Part shown: positions 54,341-64,000 of the stretch, in pieces
Layout of the letters: every line of letters begins with the position of its first letter
Numbering within the stretch: the stretch's first letter is position 1
NCBI RefSeq assembly: GCF_963082655.1
Contig: NC_081552.1
Coordinates: 124,839,494-124,903,493, forward strand
Reading direction: 5' to 3'
Length of the DNA stretch: 64,000 nt
Origin: Stomoxys calcitrans
Taxonomy: Eukaryota; Arthropoda; Insecta; Diptera; Muscidae
Position numbers and translations under genes: made by a program
Notes under the pieces: generated by a model
Database searches by the model: none
Seen by the model: the letters and a program-made list of their open reading frames with translations, nothing else
What the model was told of the DNA's origin: nothing

Positions 54341-55316
54341 AGTAAAAGCGCGCTTAGTTTGACGGGGCGAATCTTATACGCCCTCCACCATGGATCGCAT
54401 CTGTCGAGTTCTTTTCCCGGTATCTCTTTTTAGGCAAACAAAGAATAAAAGAAAAGGAATGTTATGCTTTTGGAGCTATATCAAGTTATGGTCCGATTCG
54501 GAGCTGTATCAGGCTATAGACCGATTCATACCATATTTAAAACGTATGTTGAAGGTCATGGGAGAAGCCGTTGTACAATATTTCAGCCAAATCGGATAAT
54601 AATTGCGACCACTTGTGTCTGAAGAATTCAGGATCCCAGATCAGTTTAGATAGCAGCTATATGAGGTTGTGGGCCACAGTTATTGGAAGTCATAACACAG
54701 TTATTGGAAGTCATAACAAAACACATCACGCAAAATTTCAGCCAAATCGGTTAATAATTGCGAACTCTATTGGATCAAGAAGTCAAAATTCAAGATCGGT
54801 TTATTTTGCAGCTATATCCCGTTATGGGCCGATTTGAACCATACATGGCACAATTGTTGGAAGTCATAACGAATCACCAAATCGGATAAGAAATGCTCCC
54901 CTAGTGCCTCAAGGAATCAAGAACCCAAATCGATTTATATGGCAGCTATATTAGGCTACGGACCGATTTCAACTATACTTAGCACAGTTTGTGGAAGGTA
55001 TAACTCTAGTGGCTCAAGAAGTCATGATCTAAGATCGGTTTCTATGGCAGCTATATCAAAACATGGATCGATATGGCCCATTTACAATCCCAACCGATCT
55101 ACACTAATAAAAAGTATTTGTGCAAAATTTCAACCCGTTGGCTTTACTCCTTCGAAAGTGTGCTTTCGACAGAAGGACGGACATGGCTTGATCGACTTAA
55201 AATGTCGCGACGATCAAGAATATATATACTTTATGGGGTCTCAGACGAATATTTCGAGTAGTTACAAACAGAATGACGAAATTAGTATACCCCCATCCTA
55301 TGGTGGAGGGAATAAA
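54341..55316 (-). mobile_element. HINE-A variant c, decayed hairpin
   Basis: The 3' end reads AGTTTGACGGGGCGAATC in place of the paired hairpin. Central repeats include a short direct duplication (CACAGTTATTGGAAGTCATA twice at about 54,675-54,715). Terminus GGTGGAGGGAATAAAAA at 55,316. Confidence 0.68.
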
Positions 55317-56065
55317 AACGTGTCAGAAGGCAATTGCCCTCCCATCCTACCGAGAAAAAAGGAATTAAAAATAATAAATGAAGGCTGATTAGGATAGAAT
55401 AGGGTAGCAAAAATGGCCACCTTCACAATGATTGACATTATGGGGGCGCGATGCTGATATTATTTCAGGATCCGTCCCCTAAACTACTATGGCAATAAGG
55501 GGCTAAAATAATAGGTATTTGAAAGTAGAAAACGAATTTGATATCCAATTTGAAGACCAAGTGTTTGAAGATAGTCAAACCCCATAAACTCCGCAAAACC
55601 AATTGCAATTGCGGCTCAAATGAAATGAATTTAACAGTAGAGCACAATGCTGATATGTTTTTAGAGCTAAGTGCGTGGGTGGACGCCCCACTCTACATAC
55701 CTCTCAAACTGGACATATTTGTGCATTTTACCAAAAAGGGGCTCAAATCTCATATCTATTTTATGGCCAAATGTGTGTGGGACGACTAATTTCATCGACT
55801 CATCGACGAATAGATACACGGGGTCCACCTCACCCCCAAGAACACCCCCAAACCAAACATATTTATCGACTTTAGCAAATGAAAGAAATTTGGGAGTAGA
55901 GCACCAATGTGATATCAATATTGTGGCGAAATATCTGAAACCGATTTCTTTGAAATTTTCATATATTGTGGGGAGTGGTCCGGAAGGAGCAATAGGCTAT
56001 ATAATTTTTTGATATCGCAAGGGGGAGCGGACCCTTCATACCACAAACCTTGACCCCAAAAATTT
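55317..56065 (+). mobile_element. Element C fragment(s), degenerate
   Basis: Units with GAATTTGATATCCAATTTG and CAAATGAAATGAATTTAAC, then an ACCGATTTCTTTGAAATTTT block like the element C 5' region, followed by GATATCGCAAGGGGGAGC. Order suggests two rearranged pieces. Confidence 0.5.
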
Positions 56066-56380
56066 TGCAAATTTTGCCCATGAACATTCCACTCAGGAAC
56101 AGGGCAAAGTTCTTACATATCAATTAGTGCAGTCCGATTCAAGTTTAAGCTCAATGATGAAGGAGGCCCCCCCTTCTCATTATAACCAAGTCCGAACGGC
56201 GTTCGGCATTGCGACACCTCTTTGGATAGAAGTTATACATTGCATAGTACCTCACAAATGTTGCTAGCATTAGAAAGGAAAAACCACCGTTGAAAATTTT
56301 TTTTTTGGTGTCGCCAGGATTCGAATCAAGGCGTTCAGCGTCATAGGCGGACATTCTAACATCTGCGCTACGGTGGCCTC
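56066..56380 (-). mobile_element. tRNA-derived SINE, second near full-length copy
   Basis: Head at 56,380 with A box TAGCGCAGATG (56,370-56,360) and B box GATTCGAATCC (56,327-56,317). The body matches 30,798-31,113 in order and ends near GCAAAATTTGC. A nine-to-ten-base T-run near 56,298-56,306 and several substitutions show independent ageing. Confidence 0.85.
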
Positions 56381-56382
56381 CG

Positions 56383-57244
56383 AACCTACCCACATAGGTT
56401 TATTGGACGATACTGACAGTATGGGGTTCGAATGAAAGGTATTCGGGAGTAGAACCCCACATATATACCGACTATAACAATATGTAGCTCAAATGTGGTT
56501 TTTGGTAGTAGAGTATGAATCTGATATCCACTTTCGGGGCAAAGGGTTTGGCTATTCCAATCCACCACAAAAATCAAGAGAATGAACAAGTTCTAACATC
56601 CAAACTTTAATGGGTCGACCCTCTCCTTACCTTCTTGCAAAAACTTAAACACAGAAATTTGGTATATTTATTTAAGGTGGGATGTCTAGGCGGTCGCCCC
56701 ACCTCCAAAGCTAGCCAAATGGAAATTTAAACACTATTGGGCTCAAATGAAAGGTATTTGAGACGAGGCGACGGATCTGAAATATGGGGGTCCACTACAC
56801 CCTTAATACCAAACATATTGGGTTGCTCAAAAAGTAAATGCGGATTTTTTAAAAGAAAGTCAATGCAGTTTTAATAAAACTTAGGTTGAACTTTAATCAA
56901 ATATACATTTTTTACACTTTTTTTCTAAAGCAAGCTAAAAGTAACAGCTGATAACTGACAGAAAAAAGAATGCAATTACAGAGTCACAAGCTGTGAAAAA
57001 ATTTGTCAACGCCGACTATATGAAAAATCCGCAATTACTTTTTGGGCAAACCAATATTTACCGACAATGGCATTATAAGTTTCAAATGAAAAAAATTTGG
57101 GAGTGGAGCATCAATGTGATTTGCAAATTGGGGCGAAATATCTGAAAGGCCGTACCAGCACCCCCAAACCGGACTTTTTCCCTGACCGTGCCAGTATAGG
57201 ACTCAGATGAAATAAGAGAGTGAAAGAACGACCAGCGGAGCTAG
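56383..57244 (+). mobile_element. Element C 3' part with a MITE insertion
   Basis: Degenerate ~130-bp units ending in ACCAGCGGAGCTAG before TATAAT at 57,244. Interrupted by the mariner MITE at 56,818-57,054. Confidence 0.6.
56818..57054. mobile_element. 237-bp mariner-type MITE, third copy
   Basis: TTGGGTTGCTCAAAAAGTAA ... TTTTTGGGCAAACCAA with TA on both sides (56,816-56,817; 57,055-57,056). Same internal sequence (AAGTAACAGCTGATAACTG) as 20,785-21,020, in the same orientation. Confidence 0.87.
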
Positions 57245-57322
57245 TATAATATAAAAATATTTATTGCAATAAATCGTACGATTTGTCATTGCAAGCGCTT
57301 AATACCGATTAAATTACAAAAA
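57245..57322. other. Short A/T-rich spacer
   Basis: Flank between element C and HINE-A; no feature recognised. Confidence 0.4.
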
Positions 57323-58233
57323 ACAAGTTAAAGCGTGCTAAGTTCGACCGATTTGAACCTTATTTGACACAGTTGTTGAAAAAAAATTCAGCCAAATCGG
57401 ATAGGAATTGCGCCCTCTAGAAGCTCAAGAAGTAAAGACCATAGATCTGTTTATATGACAGCTATATCAGGTTATGAACCGATTTGAACCATATTTGGCA
57501 CAGTTGTTGGATATCATAATAAAATACTTCGTGAAAAAAATGCATTCAAATCGGATAAGAATTGCGCCCTCTAGAGGTTCAAGAAGTCAAGACCCAAGAT
57601 CGGTTTATATGACAGCTATATCAGGTATGGAACCATACTTGGCACAGTTGTTAGATATCACAACAAAATATGTCGTGCAAAATTTCAGCCCAATCCGATA
57701 AGAATTGCGCACTCTAGAGTCTCAAGAAGTCAAGACCCAAGATCGGTTTATATGGCAGCTATATCAGGTTATGAACCGATTTGAACCATACTCGGCACAT
57801 TTGTTGAATATCATAACAAAACACGTCATGCAAAATTTCATTCCAATCGGATAAGAATTGCGCACTCTAGAGGCTCAAGAAGTCAAGACCCAAGATCGGT
57901 TTATATGGCAGCTATATCAAAACATGGACCGATATAACCCATTTACAACACCAACCGACCTACACTAATAAGAAGTATTTGTGCAAAATTTCAAGCGGCT
58001 AGCATTACTCCTTCGGAAGTTAGCGTGCTTTCGACAGACAGACGGACGGATAGACGGACGGATGGACGGACGGATGGACAGACGGACAGACGGACGGACA
58101 TGGCTAGATCGACATAAAATGTCGCGACGATCAAGAATATATATACTTTATGGGGTCTCAGACGAATATTTCGAGTAGTTACAAACAGAATGACGAAATT
58201 AGTATACCCCCCATCCTATGGTGGTGGGTATAA
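57323..58233 (-). mobile_element. HINE-A with the 3' region deleted
   Basis: CAAGTTAAAGCGTGCTAAG is joined after TTCG directly to a central repeat (ACCGATTTGAACC), so half of the hairpin and about 300 bp are lost. Central repeats and an expanded, interrupted GGAC tract (about 58,040-58,098) follow; the terminus is at 58,233. Confidence 0.75.
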
Positions 58234-58435
58234 AAATAGAGAAAGGTGGAGACAAGAAAAGAATAAAAACGATCAAATACTCGATGAAACGTATGAAAAA
58301 AATCCAAATCTAAGCAAAAACAAGTAAAAGCGTCCTAAGTTCGCCGGCCGAATCTTGGGAACCCACCACCATGGATTCTGCTAAAAATTTATACAAACTA
58401 AATTTAGTTGATGGACATAATTTTATTTTACTCTA
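58234..58435 (-). mobile_element. HINE 3'-end fragment and spacer
   Basis: CAAGTAAAAGCGTCC plus a damaged hairpin and GGGAACCCACCACCATGG at 58,321-58,374; the remainder is unassigned. Confidence 0.55.
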
Positions 58436-60329
58436 ACCGAACCGGCCCCGCTCCGCTGTGGCTTCTTTAACTATCTAATATTTTTTACATTTTTTTATTT
58501 ATTTATTTTTTTTTTTTCATTTGAGTCCCATGTTGTTATAATGGGTCAAATAATCCATTTGGGGTCAAATGGGTCAAATAATAATTTGATTTGAACGCAA
58601 ATAGTATATGCGAAAATAGTACATGCATATCGCTTGACTAACTGTATGACAATATAAGTGCCTCTTTCTTAATCCCATATGATCTTAATTGGACCACGAA
58701 TTCGCTCGGGGGTATTAATGCTATTCTAAAAAGATTTAATTTCCGCCCGATATTCTCATGATGTCCGATTTAGGAGTGTTTTCGGCGGTGAGGTGGTCCC
58801 CTAGTCACTTGGCCCTGAAAAAATATCAACATCGTTCTCTTGTCTGCAATACCATTTATTTAAACCCCATTTTGCCATTGGTTTAAGTAGAGTTTATAGG
58901 ATGAGGCGTACCCAAACACTTGCCCCAAAAATTGGTTATCAAATTGGTTTTCTACTCAAAAAAAACCTTTCATTTACGCTACATATTGGCATGGTCGGCA
59001 AATGTTTGCCCTTTGGGGAAAGAGCGGTGCCCCAAATACATGGTCCCACATTTAGATATACGTATTCTACTCTCAAATACTTTTATTTGAGCTCCATATT
59101 GCGATGGTCCGTAAATAATAGCTGTTTGTGGTCTATTTTGGGAAAAGGGTAGACCCCCAAAAATTTGTCCCAAAGTGGGAATCAATTTCGTGCTCTACTC
59201 CCCAATACCTTTCATATGAGCCCCATATTGACATGGTCGGTAAATATGCCAGTTTTAGGGGTGTTTTGGGGAGTGGGAGGTCCCCCAAACATTAAGCCCT
59301 GAAAATATATCAGCATCCTTCTCTATTCTCATGTATCTCTATACCATTTATTTAAACCCCATATTGGCATTGGCCTCGAAATTAGATTTCAAATTCGTTT
59401 TCTCATCTTTCACTTAAACCCCTTATTGAAAAAGTCAGCAAATATGTCCGGTTTGAGGTATGGGCCCCAAGAACTATTAATATCGAGCTCCACTGTCTCT
59501 AAGACCCAAATTGTCTCGGTGAGCAAATACGTCCTATTTGGGGGTTGTTATAATGGTGGGACGTGGCCAGTTGGCCCCGAATGTTGATATCCTATTCGTG
59601 GTCTACTCTCAAATACCTTTAATTTGAGCTCTGTATTTCCGTAGTCGGCAAACAAGACCGGTTTGGGGCTGTTTTGGGGGATGGGGCGGCCACTCATTGA
59701 CTTGGATTTGAAATTATATATCATATTCGTGTTCTACTTTAAAAAACCTCCAACATGGGTGGTTTTATGGCCCCATAGACACTTTCCCGAATATTGATAT
59801 CATATTCGTGCTATACTCCCAAAGACCTTTCATTTGGTGGGACGTGGCCAGTTGGCCCCGAATGTTGATATCCTATTCGTGGTCTACTCTCAAATACCTT
59901 TAATTTGAGCTCTGTATTTCCGTAGTCGGCAAACAAGACCGGTTTGGGGCTGTTTTGGGGGATGGGGCGGCCACTCATTGACTTGGATTTGAAATTATAT
60001 ATCATATTCGTGTTCTACTTTAAAAAACCTCCAACATGGGTGGTTTTATGGCCCCATAGACACTTTCCCGAATATTGATATCATATTCGTGCTATACTCC
60101 CAAAGACCTTTCATTTGAACCCCATATTGATATGATTGTAAATTTGTCCTCTTTGGGGGATGTTTTTAGGGGGGCGCGGCCTCCCAAATACGTGGTCCCA
60201 CATTTGGATATCAGATTCATATTCTACATTCAAAAAGCTTTTATTTAAGCCCCATATTGTCAAGGTCAGTAAATAAGTCCTGTTTGGGGGGGGGGGGGTT
60301 TGGGAAGCGACGGACCACCAGAAACTTGG
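58436..60329 (-). mobile_element. Element C, truncated at the tandem-duplication junction
   Basis: Near 58,436 the GGCCCCGCTCCGCTGTGGCTT end is recognisable but its CTAG has decayed. About 14 units follow, including an exact 281-bp duplication (59,555-60,116) and a 13-G run at 60,286-60,298. It stops at 60,329 where HINE-B sequence of the second 11.8-kb copy begins. Confidence 0.68.
59555..60116 (-). repeat. 281-bp tandem duplication within element C
   Basis: 59,555-59,835 and 59,836-60,116 appear identical by eye (both start GGTGGGACGTGGCCAGTTGG and end CCTTTCATTT). It spans about two ~130-bp units, consistent with unequal exchange or replication slippage between units. Confidence 0.92.
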
Positions 60330-61250
60330 TTTGTCAATTTGGCTCAGATCGGTCCAGATTTGGATATAGCTGCCATATAGACCGATCCTCCGATTTAGAT
60401 CGATCCTCCGATATATGGTGTAAGGCCCATAATAGCCACGTTCATTATCCGATTTTGCTGAAATTTGGGACAGTGAGTTGTGTTAGGCCCTTTGACATAT
60501 TTCTTTAATTTGGTCCAGATCGGTTCAAATTTGGATATAGCTGCCATATAGACCGATTTCTTGATTTATGGTTTTAGGCCCATAAAATGCTTATTTATTG
60601 CCCGATGTCCCCGAAATTTTGAACAGTAAGTTAAGTTAAGCCCCTTGACATACTTCTGCAATATCGCACATATCGGTCCAGATTTGGATATAGCTGCCAT
60701 ATAGACCGATATCTAGGTTTTAGGTTTTGGGGCCATAAAAGACGCATTTATTGTCCGATGTCGCTGAAATTTGAGACAGTGAGTTCGGTTAGGCTCTTCG
60801 ACGTCCTTCTTCAATTTTGCGCAGATCGGTCCAGATTTGAATATAGCTGCCATATAGACCGATCTCTGGATTTAAGGTTTAGGGCCCATAAAAGAGGCAT
60901 TTATTGTCCGATTTCTCCGAAATTTGGGACAGTGCTTAGTGTTAGGCTCTTCGACATGTTTATTCAACTTGGTCCAGATTTGGATATAGCTGCCATGTAG
61001 ACCGATATCTCGATTTAAAGTCTTGGCCCCATAAAAGGCGCATTTATAATCCGATTTCACTGAAATTTGACACAGTGACTTATGTTCGGCTTTTCGACAT
61101 CCGTGTCGTATATAGTTCAGATCGGTATGAGGTATGTGAGTATAGGATATGAAATTTTCACCGAATTTTGATGAAAGGTGGTTTGCATATATATCCGAGG
61201 TGGTGGGTATCCAAAGTTCGGCCCGGCCGAACTTAACGCCTTTTTACTTG
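60330..61250 (+). mobile_element. HINE-B, 5'-truncated by the duplication junction
   Basis: Equivalent to 48,499-49,419; lacks the TATACCC end and GTCC tract. Confidence 0.8.
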
Positions 61251-61503
61251 TTTATAGACAAAATTTCGTAAAATTTTTTTTGAAGACGACATTTTAATTA
61301 AAGATCAACCTAAGACAAATTTTTTATAAAAAAGGCTACAGCTTTATGAATTTTTTTTAAGGACTACCTTACTTCGATATTATTTTTTAAAACCAAAATT
61401 TCAATAACATTTTGAATTTTGCGAAACTACATGATCGATATTAACTCATGCAACGGCTAATCGAACGATTTACTGTATTAAATATTTTTATTTTTATATC
61501 ATA
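61251..61503. other. A/T-rich spacer, second copy
   Basis: Equivalent to 49,420-49,672. Confidence 0.45.
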
Positions 61504-62854
61504 CTAGCTGGACAGTGCCCGCTCCGCTGCGCCTTCTTTCACTCTTTTATTTTGTCTGAGCCCTATATTGGCACAGTCAAGAAAAAAGTCCGGTTTTGGG
61601 GTGCTGGTACGGCCTTTCAGATATTTCCCAATTTGGATATCACATTGGTTCTCTACTCCCAAATTTCTTTCATTTGAGCCTTATATTGCTATAGTCGGTA
61701 AATATGTCTGGTATGGGGGTGTTTTTGGGGGAGAAGTGGACCCCCATGTATCAGAAACGTCGCCTAGTTTCAAATACCTTTCATTTGAGCTCAATAGTAT
61801 TAAAATTTCCATTTGGCCGGCTCTGGAGATGGGCCGGCCGCCCTAGACATCCCACCTTAAATATGTCGCGTAAATCGTCCTACCCATCGCCAAGATCTGG
61901 CGTTTTTGAAAAAAGGTAAGGAGAGGGTCCACCCTTTAAATTTGGATGTCCATTCTCTAGGTTTTGGTGGTGGATTGGAGTAGCAAAACCCTTTGCCCCG
62001 AAAGTGGATTCATTCAACAGATTCATACTCTACTCCCAAAAATCTCATTTGAGCAATATAGTAGTAGTAGTAGTAGTAAGTAGTAGTAATTCTTCCTTTA
62101 TTTTAAATAACAGAATGAATATGGCTATGACAATATTGTCGTCTGCCGAGGCAAAAATTATAAAAAATTGAATTTTAACATATTGTTTTTGAGTTTGTTA
62201 GAAAAGTACATAGCAATATATTGCTATAGTCGGAATATATGTGGGGTTCAGGGGGAAAACAGATATCAGAGCCCATTTTGCCATAATCCGCAAATATGTC
62301 CAGTTTGAAAGGTACGCATAGTGGGGCGGCCACCCACCCTAAAAAAATATCAAATATCATTTAAAATACTTCTTTTCAGCCCGATATTCTCATGATGTCT
62401 GATTTAGTGGTGTTTTGGGGCTTGGGGTGGTCCCCCTAGCACTTGGTCAGACAATTGGAAATAAGATATGTTTTCTTATCTTAAATACCTTTCATTTGAG
62501 TCCCCTATTGTGGTGATTGGTTTAAATATATGGTTGGTAGGTTTTAGGGTGGGTGCGGATCCCCTAGGTACCCCATCCAAAATTGGGTTACCAAATTTTT
62601 ATTTTTTAGGTACTATATGAGAGCACACAAAATTTCGCTTAAATCGCACTACCCATCTCCGAGATCTGGCGTTTCTGAAAATTAGGGTAAGGGGGAGGAT
62701 CCGCCCCCCTTCAGATATCAAAATATTTAGTACCATATTTTCACTACGGGATCATTATGGACCTTCTGTGAAAATTTCAAGAAAATCGGTTTAGCCGTTT
62801 CTGAGTCTATAAAGAACACACAAACATACAAACAAACAAACAAGCACAAATTGA
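61504..62854 (-). mobile_element. Element C, second copy
   Basis: Equivalent to 49,673-51,023, with the same AGT microsatellite (about 62,059-62,089). Confidence 0.7.
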
Positions 62855-62855
62855 T

Positions 62856-64000
62856 TTTTATACCCTCCACCATAGAATGGGGGGTATACTAATTACGTCA
62901 TTCTGTTTGTAACTACTCGAAATATTCGTCTGAGACCCCATATAGTATATTTTATGTCGATCTAGCCATGTCCGACCGTCTGTCCGTCCGTCCGTCCGTC
63001 CGTCTGTCTGTCGAAAGCACGCTAACTTCCGATGGAGTAAAGCTAGCCGCTTGAAATTTTGCACAAATACTTCTTATAAGTATAGGTCGGTTGGTATTGT
63101 AAAAGGGCCATATCGGTCCATGCTTTGATATAGCTACCATATAAACCGATCTTGGGTCTTGACTTCTTGAGCCTCTAGAGTGCGCGATTCTTATCCGATT
63201 AGAATGGAATGAATTGTTATGATATCCAACAACTGTGCCAAGTATGGTTCATATCGGTTCATAACCTGATATAGCTGGCATATAAACCGATCTTGGGTCT
63301 TGATTTCTTGAGCCTCTAGAATGCGCAATTCTTATCCGATTGGAATGAAATTTTGCACGACGTGTTTTGTTATGATATCCAACAACTGTGCCAAGTAAGG
63401 TTCATATCGGTTAATAATCTGATATAGCTGCCATATAAACCGATCTTTGGTCTTGACTTATTGCGCCTCTAGCGTGCGCAATTCTTATCCGATTTGAATG
63501 AATTTTTGAACGAAGTATTTTGTTATGATATTCAACAACTGTGCCCAGTATGGTTTAAATCTGTCCATAGCCTGATATAACTGTAATATAAACAGATCTG
63601 GGGACTTGACTTCTTGAGCTTCTGGAGGGCGCAATTCCTATCCGATTTGGTTGAAATTTTGCATGACGTATTTTATTCTTACTTTCAACAACTGTGTCGA
63701 ATAAGGTTCAAATCGATTCATAACCTGATATAGCTGCCATATAAGCCGATCTGGGATCTTGACTTCTTGAGCATCTAGAGGTCGCAGTTATTAACCGATT
63801 TGCCTGAAATTTTGTACGACGGATCCTCTCATGACCATCAACAACGTGCTGGAGACCTGTGTAAAATGTCAGCCAATTTGAATAAGAATTGCTCCCTTTG
63901 GAGGTTCAAGAAGTAAAATAGTGAGATCGTTTTATATGGGAGCTGTATCAGTCTATAGACCGATTCAGACCATAATAAACACGTATGTTGATGGTCATGA
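62856..64000 (+). mobile_element. Two-headed HINE-A composite, second copy, partial
   Basis: Equivalent to 51,025-52,160, with two extra GTCC units near 62,983-63,005. The orientation switch near 63,845 is the same; the window ends inside the minus-oriented half. Confidence 0.8.

Larger units (their letters stand above)
48499..60329 (+). repeat. 11,831-bp unit, first tandem copy
   Basis: 48,499 onward is repeated from 60,330 with offset 11,831, rising to 11,839-11,840 after extra GTCC units. The second copy reaches the window end. Only scattered base differences are seen (for example GAACGATTTCTGG versus GACCGATTTCTTG). Confidence 0.93.
60330..64000 (+). repeat. 11,831-bp unit, second tandem copy (cut by window end)
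   Basis: Starts inside HINE-B at TTTGTCAATTTGGCTC, equal to 48,499. At the junction the preceding base context changes from element C to HINE-B with only about 1-3 bp possibly shared. Confidence 0.93.

Overview
The window is eukaryotic repeat-rich DNA, and I find no intact host gene in it. The mix of elements (Tc1/mariner, Ty1/copia, LOA-like and RTE-like LINEs, a tRNA-derived SINE, and very abundant TATACCC...GTCC-microsatellite elements resembling Drosophila DINE-1/Helentron-type elements) points to a higher dipteran. A calyptrate, muscid-like fly is most likely. The species is an inference, not a match.

Names used here. HINE-A: interspersed element with 5' end TATACCCTCCACC, then a (GTCC)n microsatellite, 153-bp central tandem repeats, an inverted copy ATGGTGGAGGGTATA, the hairpin TTCGGCC-C-GGCCGAA and the 3' end CTTTTACTTG. 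HINE-B: the same architecture, but with TATACCCACCACC and its own version of the 153-bp monomer. Element C: TC...CTAG-ended element with degenerate ~130-bp tandem units. For HINEs the plus strand means TATACCC end first; for element C it means TC end first.

Layout. (1) 1-26,766 is dominated by one giant inverted duplication. Its left arm runs 2,795-15,876, its right arm 15,892-26,766, and its true axis is at about 15,884 with a 15-nt loop. The right arm lacks a 630-bp block next to the axis and a 1.49-kb HINE-A that is present only in the left arm. From the outside inwards each arm carries a copia RT fragment, a Tc1 element interrupted by HINE-A, element C, HINE-A, small MITEs, a LINE tail, a mariner pseudogene and an RTE-like RT pseudogene. 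The outer 3,415 bp of the left arm is tandemly duplicated. (2) 26,225-29,298 is the remainder of the copia element (gag, protease, integrase, RT), degenerate and on the minus strand. (3) 29,407-47,885 is a mosaic of HINE-A variants, two element C copies, a SINE, two LOA-like LINE pseudogenes and a deleted mariner. (4) 48,499-60,329 is an 11,831-bp block whose second tandem copy starts at 60,330 and is cut by the window end.

Functionally this looks like decayed, nested transposon DNA, as in pericentromeric or other heterochromatin. Every transposase or RT reading frame is broken or has lost part of its catalytic set. The real interest is structural: a fold-back palindrome with asymmetric later changes, filled/empty-site pairs that define element ends, and two HINE families sharing a 153-bp repeat unit. 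The arms could also be two haplotypes joined head-to-head in assembly, which must be excluded before any biological reading.
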